Positions 17,258-27,265 of a stretch of DNA of 64,000 bases are shown piece after piece (the stretch's first letter is position 1; the number at the start of each line of letters is the position of its first letter). The stretch lies in assembly GCA_012728835.1 (NCBI GenBank), contig JAAYEJ010000031.1:1-64000 (forward strand), given 5' to 3'. Source of the stretch: Candidatus Brocadiaceae bacterium. GTDB lineage: Bacteria; Planctomycetota; Brocadiia; SM23-32. The notes under the pieces are model-generated. The model was not told where the DNA came from and searched no databases. It saw nothing but the letters and a program-made list of their open reading frames with translations. Both the position numbers and the translations under genes were made by a program.

Positions 17258-18198
17258 GCACCGAGACCCGGAACGACGTCCCTGCGGCCCGCTCCCTCTA
17301 CGCCGAGGCGTGGAGGACGCTGCGGCGCAGGCGGGTGGCGATGATCTGCCTGGGCGTCATCGCCGCCTATGTGTTCATCGGCCTGCTGGACATGGTGCCG
17401 GTCAAGCGCGAGAGCGCGCCCGGCGGGCGGATGGTCAGCCTGGCCGAATGGGCGATGCACGCGGTGATCGGCCCGGCCGATCGGGACAGGAGCTACGTGC
17501 CGCCCCTGACGGGGCGCCACCTGCTGGGCACCGACATCATGGGGCGCGACGTCCTGTTCAAGGCCGTGCGCGGGGTGCGCACGGCGCTGATCCTCGGCGG
17601 GCTCACGGCCCTGATCGCCATCCCCCTCGGCCTGTTCTTCGGTGTGCTGGCGGGCTACTTCGGCAGGTGGGTGGACGACCTGATCGTCTACGTCTACTCC
17701 ACGCTGGCGTGCATCCCGGGCATCCTGCTGCTGATCGCGCTGATGCTGGTCATGGGCAAGGGGCTGGTGCAGCTCTGCATCGCCATGGGCGTGACGAGTT
17801 GGGTGGGGCTGTGCCGGCTCGTCCGAGGAGAGACGATGAAGCTGCGGGAGGCCGACTACGTGCTGGCCGCCCGGGCCGTGGGTGCGTCGGCTCCGCGCAT
17901 CATCGTGCGCCACATCGTGCCCAACGTGCTCCACATCGTGGTGATTACGTTCACCCTGGGGTTCAGCGGCATCGTCATGTCGGAGGCCGTGCTGAGCTAC
18001 ATCGGGATCGGTGTGGAGGCGACGACCGTGTCGTGGGGGACGATGATTGCGGAGGCACGGATGGAGGTCTCGCGCGAACCCAGCGTCTGGTGGCATCTGG
18101 CGGGCGGCGCCGGGGCGCTGTTCGTCCTGGTCCTGGCTCTGAACGTGTTCGGCGACGCCCTGCGCGACGCCCTGGATCCCAAGCTCAGGACGCAGTGA
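17254..18198 (+). CDS. Peptide ABC transporter permease (OppC-like)
   Basis: 314 aa second permease of the importer. N-terminal [23 protein letters not shown], then [24 protein letters not shown], the OppC hallmark, and the EAA loop [41 protein letters not shown] block near the end is also typical. Starts within the oppB-like stop (ATGA); the oppD-like gene starts one nucleotide after its stop. Confidence 0.93.
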   Translation: MSTETRNDVPAARSLYAEAWRTLRRRRVAMICLGVIAAYVFIGLLDMVPVKRESAPGGRMVSLAEWAMHAVIGPADRDRSYVPPLTGRHLLGTDIMGRDVLFKAVRGVRTALILGGLTALIAIPLGLFFGVLAGYFGRWVDDLIVYVYSTLACIPGILLLIALMLVMGKGLVQLCIAMGVTSWVGLCRLVRGETMKLREADYVLAARAVGASAPRIIVRHIVPNVLHIVVITFTLGFSGIVMSEAVLSYIGIGVEATTVSWGTMIAEARMEVSREPSVWWHLAGGAGALFVLVLALNVFGDALRDALDPKLRTQ

Positions 18199-18199
18199 G

Positions 18200-19244
18200 A
18201 TGAGCGCAACCGAGCGGCCGACAGTCCTGGAGGTGAGCGACCTGCGGACGGAGTTCCGCACCGAGAACGGCATCGCCAGGGCCGTCGATGGCGTCAGCTT
18301 CCGGATCGGCCGCGGCGAGACGTTCTGCCTGGTCGGCGAGAGCGGCTGCGGAAAGTCCGTCACCGCGCTGTCCATCCTGCGGCTTGTGCCGTCCCCGCCG
18401 GGCAGGATCACCTCGGGCCGGGTGCTCTTCGGCGGGCGCGATCTGCGCGGCCTGTCCGAGCGCCGGATGCGCCGCGTGCGCGGGGCGGGCATCGGCATGA
18501 TCTTCCAGGAGCCGATGACGGCGTTGAACCCCGTGTTCACCGTCGGCAACCAGGTCGCCGAGGCCGTGCGCGCCCATGCCGACGTGAGCCGCAGCGAGGC
18601 CCGCCGCCGCGCGCTGGACCTGATGGAGCGCGTCTACATCCGCGACGCGGCCCGCCGCTACGACGACTACCCCCACCAGATGTCCGGGGGGATGCTCCAG
18701 CGCGTGATGATCGCCATGGCGCTGGTGGGCAGGCCGGACCTGCTGATCGCCGACGAACCCACCACGGCGCTCGACGTGACCGTGCAGGCGCGCATCCTGG
18801 ACCTGCTGCGCGAACTGCGCGACGAGATGGGCATGGCCGTGCTGCTGATCACACACGACATGGGCGTGGTCGCGGAGGTTGCCGACACGGTGGCCGTCAT
18901 GTACGCCGGGCGGATTGTGGAGACGGCCGACGTCCGCAGCGTGTTCCGCACCCCCCGGCATCCCTACCTGGTGAGCCTGCTGCGTTCGCTGCCCCGGCGC
19001 GGAGGGCGCGGCGGACGGCTGGCCGTGATCCCGGGGCACGTGCCGGACCCGCGCCGGTTCCCGCCGGGGTGCCGCTTCCATCCGCGCTGTTTCATGGCGG
19101 CTCCCGCGTGCGCGGACAGCGAGCCGGAACTGCGCGGCGTCGGCAGGGGGCACCGGGCCGCCTGCCTGCGGCTGCCGGGCTACTGGGCCGACGGGGCACC
19201 GCCCGACCCCGCGCTGATCGCCACCGACGCCGAGAGGATGGGCC

Positions 19245-19252
<8 letters not shown>
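18200..19252 (+). CDS. Peptide ABC transporter ATPase (OppD-like)
   Basis: 350 aa. Walker [17 protein letters not shown]-loop [15 protein letters not shown], signature [15 protein letters not shown], Walker [13 protein letters not shown] and switch His in LITHDMGVV are intact. A C-terminal oligopeptide-transporter extension has Cys residues ([13 protein letters not shown]). Drives import with the OppF-like partner, whose start lies 8 nt inside this gene. Confidence 0.94.
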
Positions 19253-20228
<976 letters not shown>

Positions 20229-20338
20229 GCGCGGCCACGGGGGCGTGCCGTTCCGCCGGAAAGGGCGCATGGGACGCGCAACGGTGCGGGGGCCGGATCG
20301 TCAGGGGATCCGTGAACGGTTGCGTCGGCCGGGGCCTC

Positions 20339-21751
20339 TCAGCCGCCCGTGGCTTCCAGGGCGAGCCCGAGGCGCTGAACCTCCGTGAGCCAGCGGTCCA
20401 GCCGCGCCTGGCGCATGTCCAGCAGGCTGATGTTCTTCAGGGCGACCGGGATGCCGCTGATGCGCGAGAGGACCTCGCCCATGTCCCCGGCGACGGCGGG
20501 CGTCTCCTCGCGGTAGGCCCGGTCAAACAGGGGGCTCAGGAACATCATGCCGACCTCGCGGCCGGTGTCGTGGCGGATCTGCGCCTGGATGATGCGCAGT
20601 TGTGCGGTCTTGTCGAGGGGGGCCGTGACCTCGGCCAGGGTCGCCACCGCGTCCTGGATGATGCGTTTGCGCTCCAGCGGGTCGTTGAGCATCGTGCGCG
20701 CCTTCGGGGACACGGTGGCGGGCACGGCGTCGGGGTCGGAGAGCTGGCTCAGCAGGGCGGCACGGAAGAAGCGGACCGGCTCGGCCGCCTCGTCGGTGGG
20801 CGCCTCCACATAGTGCTGCAGGGCGCCTTCGAGGCCGCTGAGGGCGTAGTCGACGTGGCGCCGGTCCGTCTGGGTCGCCAGCCGCGCCAACCATTGCCAG
20901 CGCCACTGCTCAATCTGCGTCACGAGGTCGGCGTCGTCCGGCACGCCCCGGGGCGGGAACGGCACGCCGGAGAGGTCGGCCAGGAGGTTCCTGAGGTCGG
21001 GCGTCACGGTGGTGCCTGCGGCCATGGCTTCGAGGGTCGCGTCGATCGCGCCCAGGGGGCGCTGCTGCTGGAGGGCGCTGACGGCGGCCTCCCTGGCGGC
21101 CGCGTTCTGGCTGTGCAGCGCCATGTAGGCGTTCAACTGCCACGGGCGAACGCCGGGCGCCGGCAGGGCGTCGGGGTTGCGCGTGAACCAGTCGCTGATG
21201 CCGGCCCGCAGTTCGTCCACCGGCAGGCCGTGCGGGCGCGCCAGGGGGATCGTGTTGATCTGGACCAGCGCCACCCCGGGCATGTAGACGCCGACCTCGG
21301 GCAGCTCGGAGTGGAGCAGCGCGAGCAGGGCGGCGTTGACCTTCTGCACCTCCGGGGTGCCGGCGTTCGTGCCTTCCCATATCTGGCCCAGGCTTCGGGC
21401 GGCGGCCAACGCCATGGGCATGTTGCTCTCGCCCAGAACCTGCACGAGAGTGTCGGTCGCGCGGGCGTCCGCGATCTCGCCCAGCGCGATCACGCAGTTG
21501 AGCACGAAATTCGTGTCTTCGGCCGTCTCCCGCCCCGCCACGGCCGTGACGAGCGGGTCGAGCGCCAGCTCCCCGTGTTTGACCACGTCCGCGCGTGCGG
21601 CGGCCCGTTCGTACGCGGCCGTCGAGCGAAGGGTGGCAAGCGCCGCGTCCACGTCGGCCGTTGTCGTTGTCTGCTGGCCATACGCCGTCTCAATTGCCGC
21701 GCACAGAACAACGCCGAGCACACAGGACACGAGAGTTCCATGTGACCTCAT
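20339..21751 (-). CDS. Secreted HEAT-like repeat protein
   Basis: 470 aa, unknown function. An N-terminal signal peptide (VSCVLGVVLCAAIETAYG, cleavage near residue 25) is followed by helical pairs resembling HEAT/PBS-lyase repeats: VKHGELALDPLVTAVAG, VLNCVIALGEIADARATDTLVQVLGE and MALAAARSLGQIWEG. The C-terminal half is helical with no recognisable catalytic motif. It is probably a periplasmic scaffold or interaction protein. Monocistronic, with a good promoter 60-90 nt upstream. Confidence 0.6.
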   Translation of the reverse strand: MRSHGTLVSCVLGVVLCAAIETAYGQQTTTTADVDAALATLRSTAAYERAAARADVVKHGELALDPLVTAVAGRETAEDTNFVLNCVIALGEIADARATDTLVQVLGESNMPMALAAARSLGQIWEGTNAGTPEVQKVNAALLALLHSELPEVGVYMPGVALVQINTIPLARPHGLPVDELRAGISDWFTRNPDALPAPGVRPWQLNAYMALHSQNAAAREAAVSALQQQRPLGAIDATLEAMAAGTTVTPDLRNLLADLSGVPFPPRGVPDDADLVTQIEQWRWQWLARLATQTDRRHVDYALSGLEGALQHYVEAPTDEAAEPVRFFRAALLSQLSDPDAVPATVSPKARTMLNDPLERKRIIQDAVATLAEVTAPLDKTAQLRIIQAQIRHDTGREVGMMFLSPLFDRAYREETPAVAGDMGEVLSRISGIPVALKNISLLDMRQARLDRWLTEVQRLGLALEATGG

Positions 21752-21813
21752 GGGGGGTTCGCTCCAGTCAGAAACAACACGGTGATGTACCCGTACCGGA
21801 CATTGTCACAGGA

Positions 21814-21842
21814 GTTTTAACAGAGCGCATAACCGCAGTCAA
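21814..21842 (-). promoter_or_regulatory. Promoter for the HEAT-like gene
   Basis: TTGACT (5/6) and TAAAAC (4/6) with 17-nt spacing on the minus strand. Predicted leader of about 55 nt. The surrounding stretch is more AT-rich than the genes around it. Confidence 0.6.
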
Positions 21843-21886
21843 GCGTTTTCATCCGGAATTCGGCGTCCGGCAGGGGACCGTTGCGT

Positions 21887-22273
21887 TCAGCGCTCGCCGC
21901 CGCCGACGATACTGTCCGCCCTGTCCGGAACCTCCTCCAGTTCCTTGCCGTAGAATTCGCACCGGCCCCGGCTCCGCTCGCCGTCCTCCGGCGCGAAAAG
22001 CCTCCGGCGGAAATGGGGGCAGCCGTAGCAGTCGGGCAGGAACCGGCCGCAGCATCGCGCGGGGCGCCGCCTGGCGGCCGGAGGCGCCGCGTCCGGCCAG
22101 GGGGCGTCGTCCTGCACCGCGGCCCGGGCCGGCACCGCCAGACTGAGCAGGCAGCCCACTCCGGGCAGCAGCGCGCCCACGAACCACCAGGCGACGGGGC
22201 TGCGGCCCTTGCGCCCGGCCACGAACGCGCTGAAGAACCCGCACAGCGCGGAGGTGACGATCAGGTAGTCCAT
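21887..22273 (-). CDS. Small membrane protein with Cys-rich cytoplasmic tail
   Basis: 128 aa, no named family. Two hydrophobic segments (LIVTSALCGFFSAFVAG and WWFVGALLPGVGCLLSLAV) flank the GRKGRSPVAWW turn that recurs in many small uncharacterised bacterial membrane proteins. The C-terminal half has CCGRFLPDCYGCPHF and CEFYGKELEEV, so five cysteines that could bind a metal or cluster. GAGGGAAGG precedes the ATG. It appears monocistronic. Confidence 0.55.
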   Translation of the reverse strand: MDYLIVTSALCGFFSAFVAGRKGRSPVAWWFVGALLPGVGCLLSLAVPARAAVQDDAPWPDAAPPAARRRPARCCGRFLPDCYGCPHFRRRLFAPEDGERSRGRCEFYGKELEEVPDRADSIVGGGER

Positions 22274-22471
22274 GGTCGTCCGTCCTTCCCTCCATACCGG
22301 CGTCCATCATAGGGTGCGGCCCCCGCCTCATGCAACCTCCCCCCCCCCGGCGCCCCGGGCGCCCGGCCTGGAAAGCGGGACGGCGTTGGGGTATCTTCCC
22401 GGAGCCGCCTCCGTGGGCCGCCGGCGGGCGGCCCTGCGCGGTCTCAGACGGTCTTGCTGGAAGGGGACGAG

Positions 22472-23971
22472 GTGGGACTCGGAGACATCGCCGCCTGGCA
22501 ATGGGTGGGCGCCGTCGTTTCGGCCGTGCTGGTCGGGCTCTCGAAGGCGGGGTTCGGCACGGGAGCCGGCCTGCTGGCGGTGCCCCTCATGACGGTGGCT
22601 CTGGGGCCGGAGACGGCCCTGCCGGTCATGCTGCTCGTCCTGATCACCGGGGACGTCTTCTCGCTCCTGCACTATCGGGAGCAGCATGACGGGCGGGCGC
22701 TGGCCGGGCTCATCCCGGGGCTGGTCGTGGGGGTCGGGGGGGGATGGCTCGCGCTCGACTGGTTTCTGGCGCTTCCCGGCGGCGAGGTCTGGATGATGCG
22801 CGCCATCGGGTGCCTCTCGATCGCGTTCGTGGGCATCCAGTGCCTGCGGGGCCTTCAGGAGCGCCGGCTGGGCACCGAGGCGCCGGCCTACCGCCCCCGG
22901 CTGTGGCACGGCGTGGCCGTCGGCGCGGCGGCCGGGGTCTCCTCGACCGTGGCACACGCCGGAGGGCCGCTGATCGCGTTGTTCCTGCTGCCCCAGAAGC
23001 TGCCGAAGAAGGTGCTCGTCGGCACGATGATCAAGTACTTCTTCCTGGGCAATCTCGTCAAGCTCCTGCCCTACGCACAGAGCGGTCTGATGACCTCCCG
23101 CAACGGGGTGCTGGCGCTGATCCTGGTGCCCGCGGTGGTCGTCGGCACGGTGCTGGGCGTGGTGCTGCACGCCCGGTTCAGCGACCGTGCGTTCCGGGCG
23201 ATCGTCTACGTTCTGGCGCTGCTGGCCGGGCTGCTCCTGCTGGCCAGGTCGGGCCGTCCGACAGCCCCGCCGGCCCCGTCGGAGGCTCCCCCGGGGCAGG
23301 CGTCCGCCGTGGAGGTCGGCGACCCGTTCGACCGAGGCCTGGACGCCTACCGTCGCGCCGACTGGCCGGCGGCCGCAGAGGCGTTCCGGCAGGCGGCGCG
23401 CGCGGCCGGCGCACGCCGGGACCCGGCCCTGCTGAACCTGGGGCTGGCCCTCTATCGGGCGGGGCGCCTGGCGGCGGCCGAGGATGTCTTCGGCGGGCTG
23501 GGGCAGGCGCCGGACCCGCTGGTGGGCGCGGCCGCTCTGCTGAACGCCGGGAACTGCGCCTACCGCACGGCCCGCTGGGACGAGGCGATGGGCCGGTATG
23601 CCCGGGCGGTCGGCGTCTGTGCGGGCGTGTGCGCGCCCGGGCAGCAGCAGGCAGGGCTGCGCGAGGTGCGGGCCCGGGCGGAGCACAACCTGGCCCTCGC
23701 GCGCCGACGGGTCACCCATCCTCCTCTGCCCGGACCGGCGGGGGGGACCCCGCAGGCGCACACGGGCCGGGGGGAGGGGGCGGCGCTGCCGGGCGCGGAG
23801 GGGGGGCGCGACGTGCGGGACGTCCTGACGGGGTCCGCGGCGGGCTCGGAGCCGGACGGGGCGGAGGGGACGCGGGACCTGAGCGCCGTTCTGGCGGCCG
23901 TGGCGCGCCGCGACACGGGGCCGGTGCTGGCCCGCTCGCAGCCGCCGGCCGTGGGCGGCCGGCGCTGGTAG
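22472..23971 (+). CDS. TauE/SafE-family (TSUP) transporter fused to a TPR domain
   Basis: 499 aa in two parts. Residues ~8-265 are an eight-helix TSUP permease: SAVLVGLSKAGFGTGAGLLAVPLM, a second repeat with AAAGVSSTVAHAGGPLIALFLLP, and FFLGNLVKLLPY. TSUP proteins usually export sulfite, sulfoacetate or similar organosulfur anions. After a Pro-rich linker, residues ~285-410 form TPR pairs (NLGLALYRAGRLAAAEDVF, NAGNCAYRTARWDEAMGRYA), and the end is low-complexity. The GTG at 22472 is chosen for its GGAAGGGG ribosome site. TPR fusion is unusual for this ~250-residue family. Confidence 0.8.
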   Translation: MGLGDIAAWQWVGAVVSAVLVGLSKAGFGTGAGLLAVPLMTVALGPETALPVMLLVLITGDVFSLLHYREQHDGRALAGLIPGLVVGVGGGWLALDWFLALPGGEVWMMRAIGCLSIAFVGIQCLRGLQERRLGTEAPAYRPRLWHGVAVGAAAGVSSTVAHAGGPLIALFLLPQKLPKKVLVGTMIKYFFLGNLVKLLPYAQSGLMTSRNGVLALILVPAVVVGTVLGVVLHARFSDRAFRAIVYVLALLAGLLLLARSGRPTAPPAPSEAPPGQASAVEVGDPFDRGLDAYRRADWPAAAEAFRQAARAAGARRDPALLNLGLALYRAGRLAAAEDVFGGLGQAPDPLVGAAALLNAGNCAYRTARWDEAMGRYARAVGVCAGVCAPGQQQAGLREVRARAEHNLALARRRVTHPPLPGPAGGTPQAHTGRGEGAALPGAEGGRDVRDVLTGSAAGSEPDGAEGTRDLSAVLAAVARRDTGPVLARSQPPAVGGRRW

Positions 23972-23987
23972 CGCCGCCGGGCGCTCC

Positions 23988-24842
23988 TCAGCCTTCCAGT
24001 GTGCCCCGGGGGCCGGTTGCGAACTGGAACCCGGCGGCGGCCAGCAGCATGACGAGCAGCGCAAGGCCGAGCATGTCCGGATTCTCGGTGAGCCACCCGA
24101 AGAACGTGTGCAGGAAGGCGACCTCGTCGCTCAGCAGGTGCGAAAGCAGGCCGAGGACGGCCAGGAGGGCACAGGAGCCGAGCAGTGCGGTGGAGATGAT
24201 GGCCAGCGGCCGCACCTCGACCATGGCGGCGAATCCCATGAGGAACCCCACGGCGAACAGCACCAGCGCCAGGGTCTGATGCTGGGCGAAGACCTTATGG
24301 GTGAAGAAGATGGCCGAGAGCATGAGGAAGGGGGACATGACCACCAGGAAGGCGGCGATGGGCCGGGCGCGCAGGGCGGAGAAGAGGTAGGCGGCCACCC
24401 CCAGGCCGGCGCCCACGGCCAGTAGCGTCAGGCGGAACCACGCGGGCCGCGTCTCCCCGGCATACAGGGTCTCGATCAGGCAGAAGGCGATGACCACCCC
24501 CGTGGCGAGTCCGAGCACGGGCGCGAACGGGATCAGCAGGGACTTGACGAGCGTCCAGCCGAAGAACATGCACAGGAGGCCCAGAAACGCGCCGATCGCG
24601 ACCATCAGCCACGCCGTCGTGCGCCGTTCGGTGAACGCCTCCAGGCGGTCGTCGACCTGTGTGGCGAAGCTCCGGACCTTCGTCTCGGCCTTCTGGGCGA
24701 GCACCTCGGCCTTTGAGGGGGGGGCCTGTTCCGTCGGCTGGGCACCGGCCGGGCCGGGGTCCGCGCCTGCGGCCAGGGCCGGGCGAACGAACGCGAAGGC
24801 CGCCAGTGCGACCACGGCGGCGGCGACCAGGGGGTGTTTCAT
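23988..24842 (-). CDS. Multi-pass membrane protein (DUF4203-like)
   Basis: 284 aa. A signal peptide (AAAVVALAAFAFVRPALA) is followed by a short periplasmic helix (KAEVLAQKAETKVRSFATQVDDRL), then about seven membrane segments, including VAIGAFLGLLCMFFGWTLVK and a GLATGVVIAFCLIETLY helix. The layout recalls DUF4203/TMEM198-type proteins; function is unknown. The ATG at 24842 is chosen over one eight codons upstream because GAGG lies at suitable spacing and the signal peptide is then correctly placed. Probably cotranscribed with the coiled-coil gene 66 nt upstream. Confidence 0.55.
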   Translation of the reverse strand: MKHPLVAAAVVALAAFAFVRPALAAGADPGPAGAQPTEQAPPSKAEVLAQKAETKVRSFATQVDDRLEAFTERRTTAWLMVAIGAFLGLLCMFFGWTLVKSLLIPFAPVLGLATGVVIAFCLIETLYAGETRPAWFRLTLLAVGAGLGVAAYLFSALRARPIAAFLVVMSPFLMLSAIFFTHKVFAQHQTLALVLFAVGFLMGFAAMVEVRPLAIISTALLGSCALLAVLGLLSHLLSDEVAFLHTFFGWLTENPDMLGLALLVMLLAAAGFQFATGPRGTLEG

Positions 24843-24908
24843 GGCATAGGGCCTCTGGGAGGACACCGGGCTCCGGGGCGGCGCCGGGCGCTACGGCGGC
24901 GCCGGGCG

Positions 24909-25661
24909 CTACGGCGCCCCTTCCTTCTCAAGCTCTGCCCGCTTGCGCGCGATCAGTTCGTCCAGCGCCCTGGAGAAGTAGTCGTGTTCTTCGCCGACCT
25001 TCTTGCCGGCCCTCTGCTGGTAGGTCTTGCGCGCCCGTTCGAGGGGATCGCGCAGGAGTTCCTCGAAGGAGTCCTGCAGGATGCCCTCGCGCACGGCATC
25101 CGCGTGGTAGGCCTCGAGGTCCGCCACGAGCACGCGGGCGATCCGCCAGGCGTTCTGGTGGGCGGGGTCGGCGCTGACTTCGGGGGCGCCGTCCGTCTCG
25201 TCCAGACCCGCCCCGGCAGAAGCGGGCACCGTTGCGTCGTCATCCTCGTCCGGCGCTGCGGCCCGGGCCACGCCATCGGCGATCGCCCCTTCCACGAGGG
25301 CGTGCAGGCGATCGATACGGCGCCCGAGCGTCTCGACCACCTTGGCGATGTCCTTGGCCTGCTGGTTGAGCGCCGCGACGAGCCGCCCCTGCGTCTCCTG
25401 GATCTGGCCGAGGAACTCGCCGAGTCTGCGCAGGCGGTCCGCCGCCTCCCGCATCGAGCCCTCCAGGCCCTCGCTGCTGTCGACGTACTCGACCGTGAGC
25501 ACGGTGGCGGGCACGCGGGCGATGCCCTGTTCGGGGGGGAGGGGGGTCGAGTCGGTCTCGTCCTCCTTCCTAAGGAAGAGCTTCTTGACGAAACGGCCGG
25601 TTGCGGCGCCCGGCGGGGTCTGTTCGTCCACCGGTGTCGGCTGCACCTTGTTGTCGGCCAT
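24909..25661 (-). CDS. Cytoplasmic coiled-coil protein of unknown function
   Basis: 250 aa, no signal peptide. The N-terminal ~60 residues are Pro/charged. About 65-125 is a coiled coil (MREAADRLRRLGEFLGQ, QQAKDIAKVVETLGRRIDRL), followed by an acidic linker. The last ~80 residues contain AWRIARVLVADLEAYHADAV and LERARKTYQQRAGK. I recall a similar C-terminal helical block in uncharacterised proteobacterial and acidobacterial zinc-ribbon proteins. AGAGGG precedes the ATG. Function cannot be assigned; the coiled coil suggests a structural or dimeric protein. Confidence 0.55.
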   Translation of the reverse strand: MADNKVQPTPVDEQTPPGAATGRFVKKLFLRKEDETDSTPLPPEQGIARVPATVLTVEYVDSSEGLEGSMREAADRLRRLGEFLGQIQETQGRLVAALNQQAKDIAKVVETLGRRIDRLHALVEGAIADGVARAAAPDEDDDATVPASAGAGLDETDGAPEVSADPAHQNAWRIARVLVADLEAYHADAVREGILQDSFEELLRDPLERARKTYQQRAGKKVGEEHDYFSRALDELIARKRAELEKEGAP

Positions 25662-25721
25662 CGCTACCCTCTGTGCTCAAGCCCCGGTGTCACCAAAGAG
25701 GAGTAAAAGTGCCCGTGCGCC

Positions 25722-25750
25722 ATGGTACAGAACACCCGCTGAAAAGGCAA
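25722..25750 (-). promoter_or_regulatory. Putative promoter for the coiled-coil gene
   Basis: TTGCCT and TACCAT with 17-nt spacing on the minus strand, about 60 nt upstream of the ATG at 25661. Confidence 0.4.
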
Positions 25751-25950
25751 GCGGTTTTTGAAGATCGTTCGCCGGGGGCGAGGCGACCGGGGTCGCGGGG
25801 TCTGCGTCCCCCGGCAGCCGCCGGCCCGGCGGGAGGCCGGCGGGCGGCCCCCGGGCGGGCGACGGCGGCGGGGGTGGGCCGGCAGGGGTGCCGCAAGTCC
25901 TTCCCGCGTCGACACATGCGCAGACGGGCCTGCGGCTCGGTGCTCTGACC

Positions 25951-25979
25951 TTGACTTTTGGCGCCTGAGGCAGTATTTC
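25951..25979 (+). promoter_or_regulatory. Putative promoter for the ceramide-like operon
   Basis: TTGACT (5/6) followed after 17 nt by TATTTC, a poor -10. It sits about 45 nt before the ATG at 26025. The -35 is convincing, the -10 is not. Confidence 0.35.
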
Positions 25980-26024
25980 ATTGCGTGTGTATTGTCCGAT
26001 CCAACTGAAGCCGGAAGCGGGGGA

Positions 26025-27230
26025 ATGGCTCATTCAAGCAGCCTGAGTCTGCCGTTGCTGGAGAAGGCGCGTCAGTTCACCGATTCCGACGCGGTGAAAG
26101 AGGCCGGTCTGTACCCGTACTTCCGGCCCGTCTCGTCCGCGCAGGATACCGAGGTCGTGATGAACGGGCGCAAGGTCATCATGCTCGGGTCCAACAGCTA
26201 CCTGGGTCTGACGACGCATCCGGAGGTCAAGGCGGCGGCACAGAAGGCGATCGAGGTCTACGGCACCGGCTGCGCCGGGTCGCGTTTCCTGAACGGGACG
26301 CTCGACATCCACCTGGAGTTGGAGGAGACGCTGGCACGGCTGGTCGGCAAGGAGGCCGCGATCCTCTACTCCACGGGCTTCCAGGCGAATCTGGGCGCCA
26401 TCAGCACCCTGGTCGGCAAGGACGACTACGTCATCACCGACCGGGAGGACCACGCGAGCATCGTCGACGGATGCCGGCTGAGCTTCGGGACCTTCGTGCG
26501 GTTCAACCACAACGACATGGCCTCCCTGGAAGGGCGGCTGCAGGAGCTGCCGATCGAGGCCGGCAAGCTGATCGTTGTCGACGGCGTCTTCAGCATGACG
26601 GGCGACATCGCGGAGCTGACGTCGATCTGCGAGCTGGCCGAGCGCTACCAGGCCGGCGTCATGGTCGACGACGCACACGCCATGGGCGTTCTGGGGCCGC
26701 GGGGCGAGGGCACGGCGGCGCATTTCGGCCTGACCGACCGCGTGCAGATCATCATGGCCACGTTCAGCAAGTCCTTCGCCTCGCTGGGCGGGTTCATCGC
26801 CGCCGACCTGGAGACGATCGAGTACCTGAAGCACAAGTCGCGTCCGCTCATCTTCAGCGCCAGCATCTCCCCTCCGAATGCGGCGGCCACCCTGGCGGCC
26901 GTTCGCATCATGCTGCGCGAGCCGGAGCGCATCCGTCGCCTCTGGCGCAACACGCGCATGATGACCGAAGGGCTCCGCGCAGAGGGCTTCAACACGGGCA
27001 ACTGCCAGACGCCCATCGTGCCCGTGCACGTCGGCGACATGCACACCTGCTTCCGGATGTGCAAGCGCCTGGACGAGGAGGGGGTGTTCGTCAACCCGGT
27101 CGTCGCGCCCGCCGTCGGGCCCAACGAAGCCCTGCTCCGCATCAGCCTGATGGCCACCCACAGCGAAGAGCAGATCCAGTTTGCGCTGGATAAGGTCAAG
27201 TTGGTGGGGCAGGAGCTGGGAGTCATCTGA
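26025..27230 (+). CDS. Alpha-oxoamine synthase, probably serine palmitoyltransferase
   Basis: 401 aa PLP enzyme of the BioF/KBL/SPT family. The lysine that binds PLP is Lys249 in [13 protein letters not shown]; His143 in DREDHASI and Asp215 in [11 protein letters not shown] complete the cofactor pocket. The N-terminus ([10 protein letters not shown]...[15 protein letters not shown]) resembles bacterial serine palmitoyltransferases more than BioF or KBL. SPT joins serine and an acyl thioester into 3-ketosphinganine. The next two genes resemble ceramide synthase and ceramide reductase, which supports SPT over biotin or threonine metabolism. ATG at 26025 has a GGAAGCGGGGG ribosome site. Confidence 0.85.
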   Translation: MAHSSSLSLPLLEKARQFTDSDAVKEAGLYPYFRPVSSAQDTEVVMNGRKVIMLGSNSYLGLTTHPEVKAAAQKAIEVYGTGCAGSRFLNGTLDIHLELEETLARLVGKEAAILYSTGFQANLGAISTLVGKDDYVITDREDHASIVDGCRLSFGTFVRFNHNDMASLEGRLQELPIEAGKLIVVDGVFSMTGDIAELTSICELAERYQAGVMVDDAHAMGVLGPRGEGTAAHFGLTDRVQIIMATFSKSFASLGGFIAADLETIEYLKHKSRPLIFSASISPPNAAATLAAVRIMLREPERIRRLWRNTRMMTEGLRAEGFNTGNCQTPIVPVHVGDMHTCFRMCKRLDEEGVFVNPVVAPAVGPNEALLRISLMATHSEEQIQFALDKVKLVGQELGVI

Positions 27231-27265
27231 CCTCAACCCTCGCCTCCGGGATTGAGGGCCGGCCC

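Larger units (their letters stand above)
25662..26024. other. 363-nt divergent intergenic region
   Basis: No gene. A leftward promoter-like pair (TTGCCT, 17 nt, TACCAT at 25722-25750) serves the coiled-coil gene. The rightward side has TTGACT at 25951 before the spt-like gene. The very GC-rich middle (25770-25900) shows no structure I can name. Confidence 0.5.

Noticed and set aside
26025-27230. BioF (biotin) or 2-amino-3-ketobutyrate ligase
   Set aside because: No biotin or threonine genes are adjacent; the neighbours and the N-terminal pattern suit serine palmitoyltransferase better. Not fully excluded.
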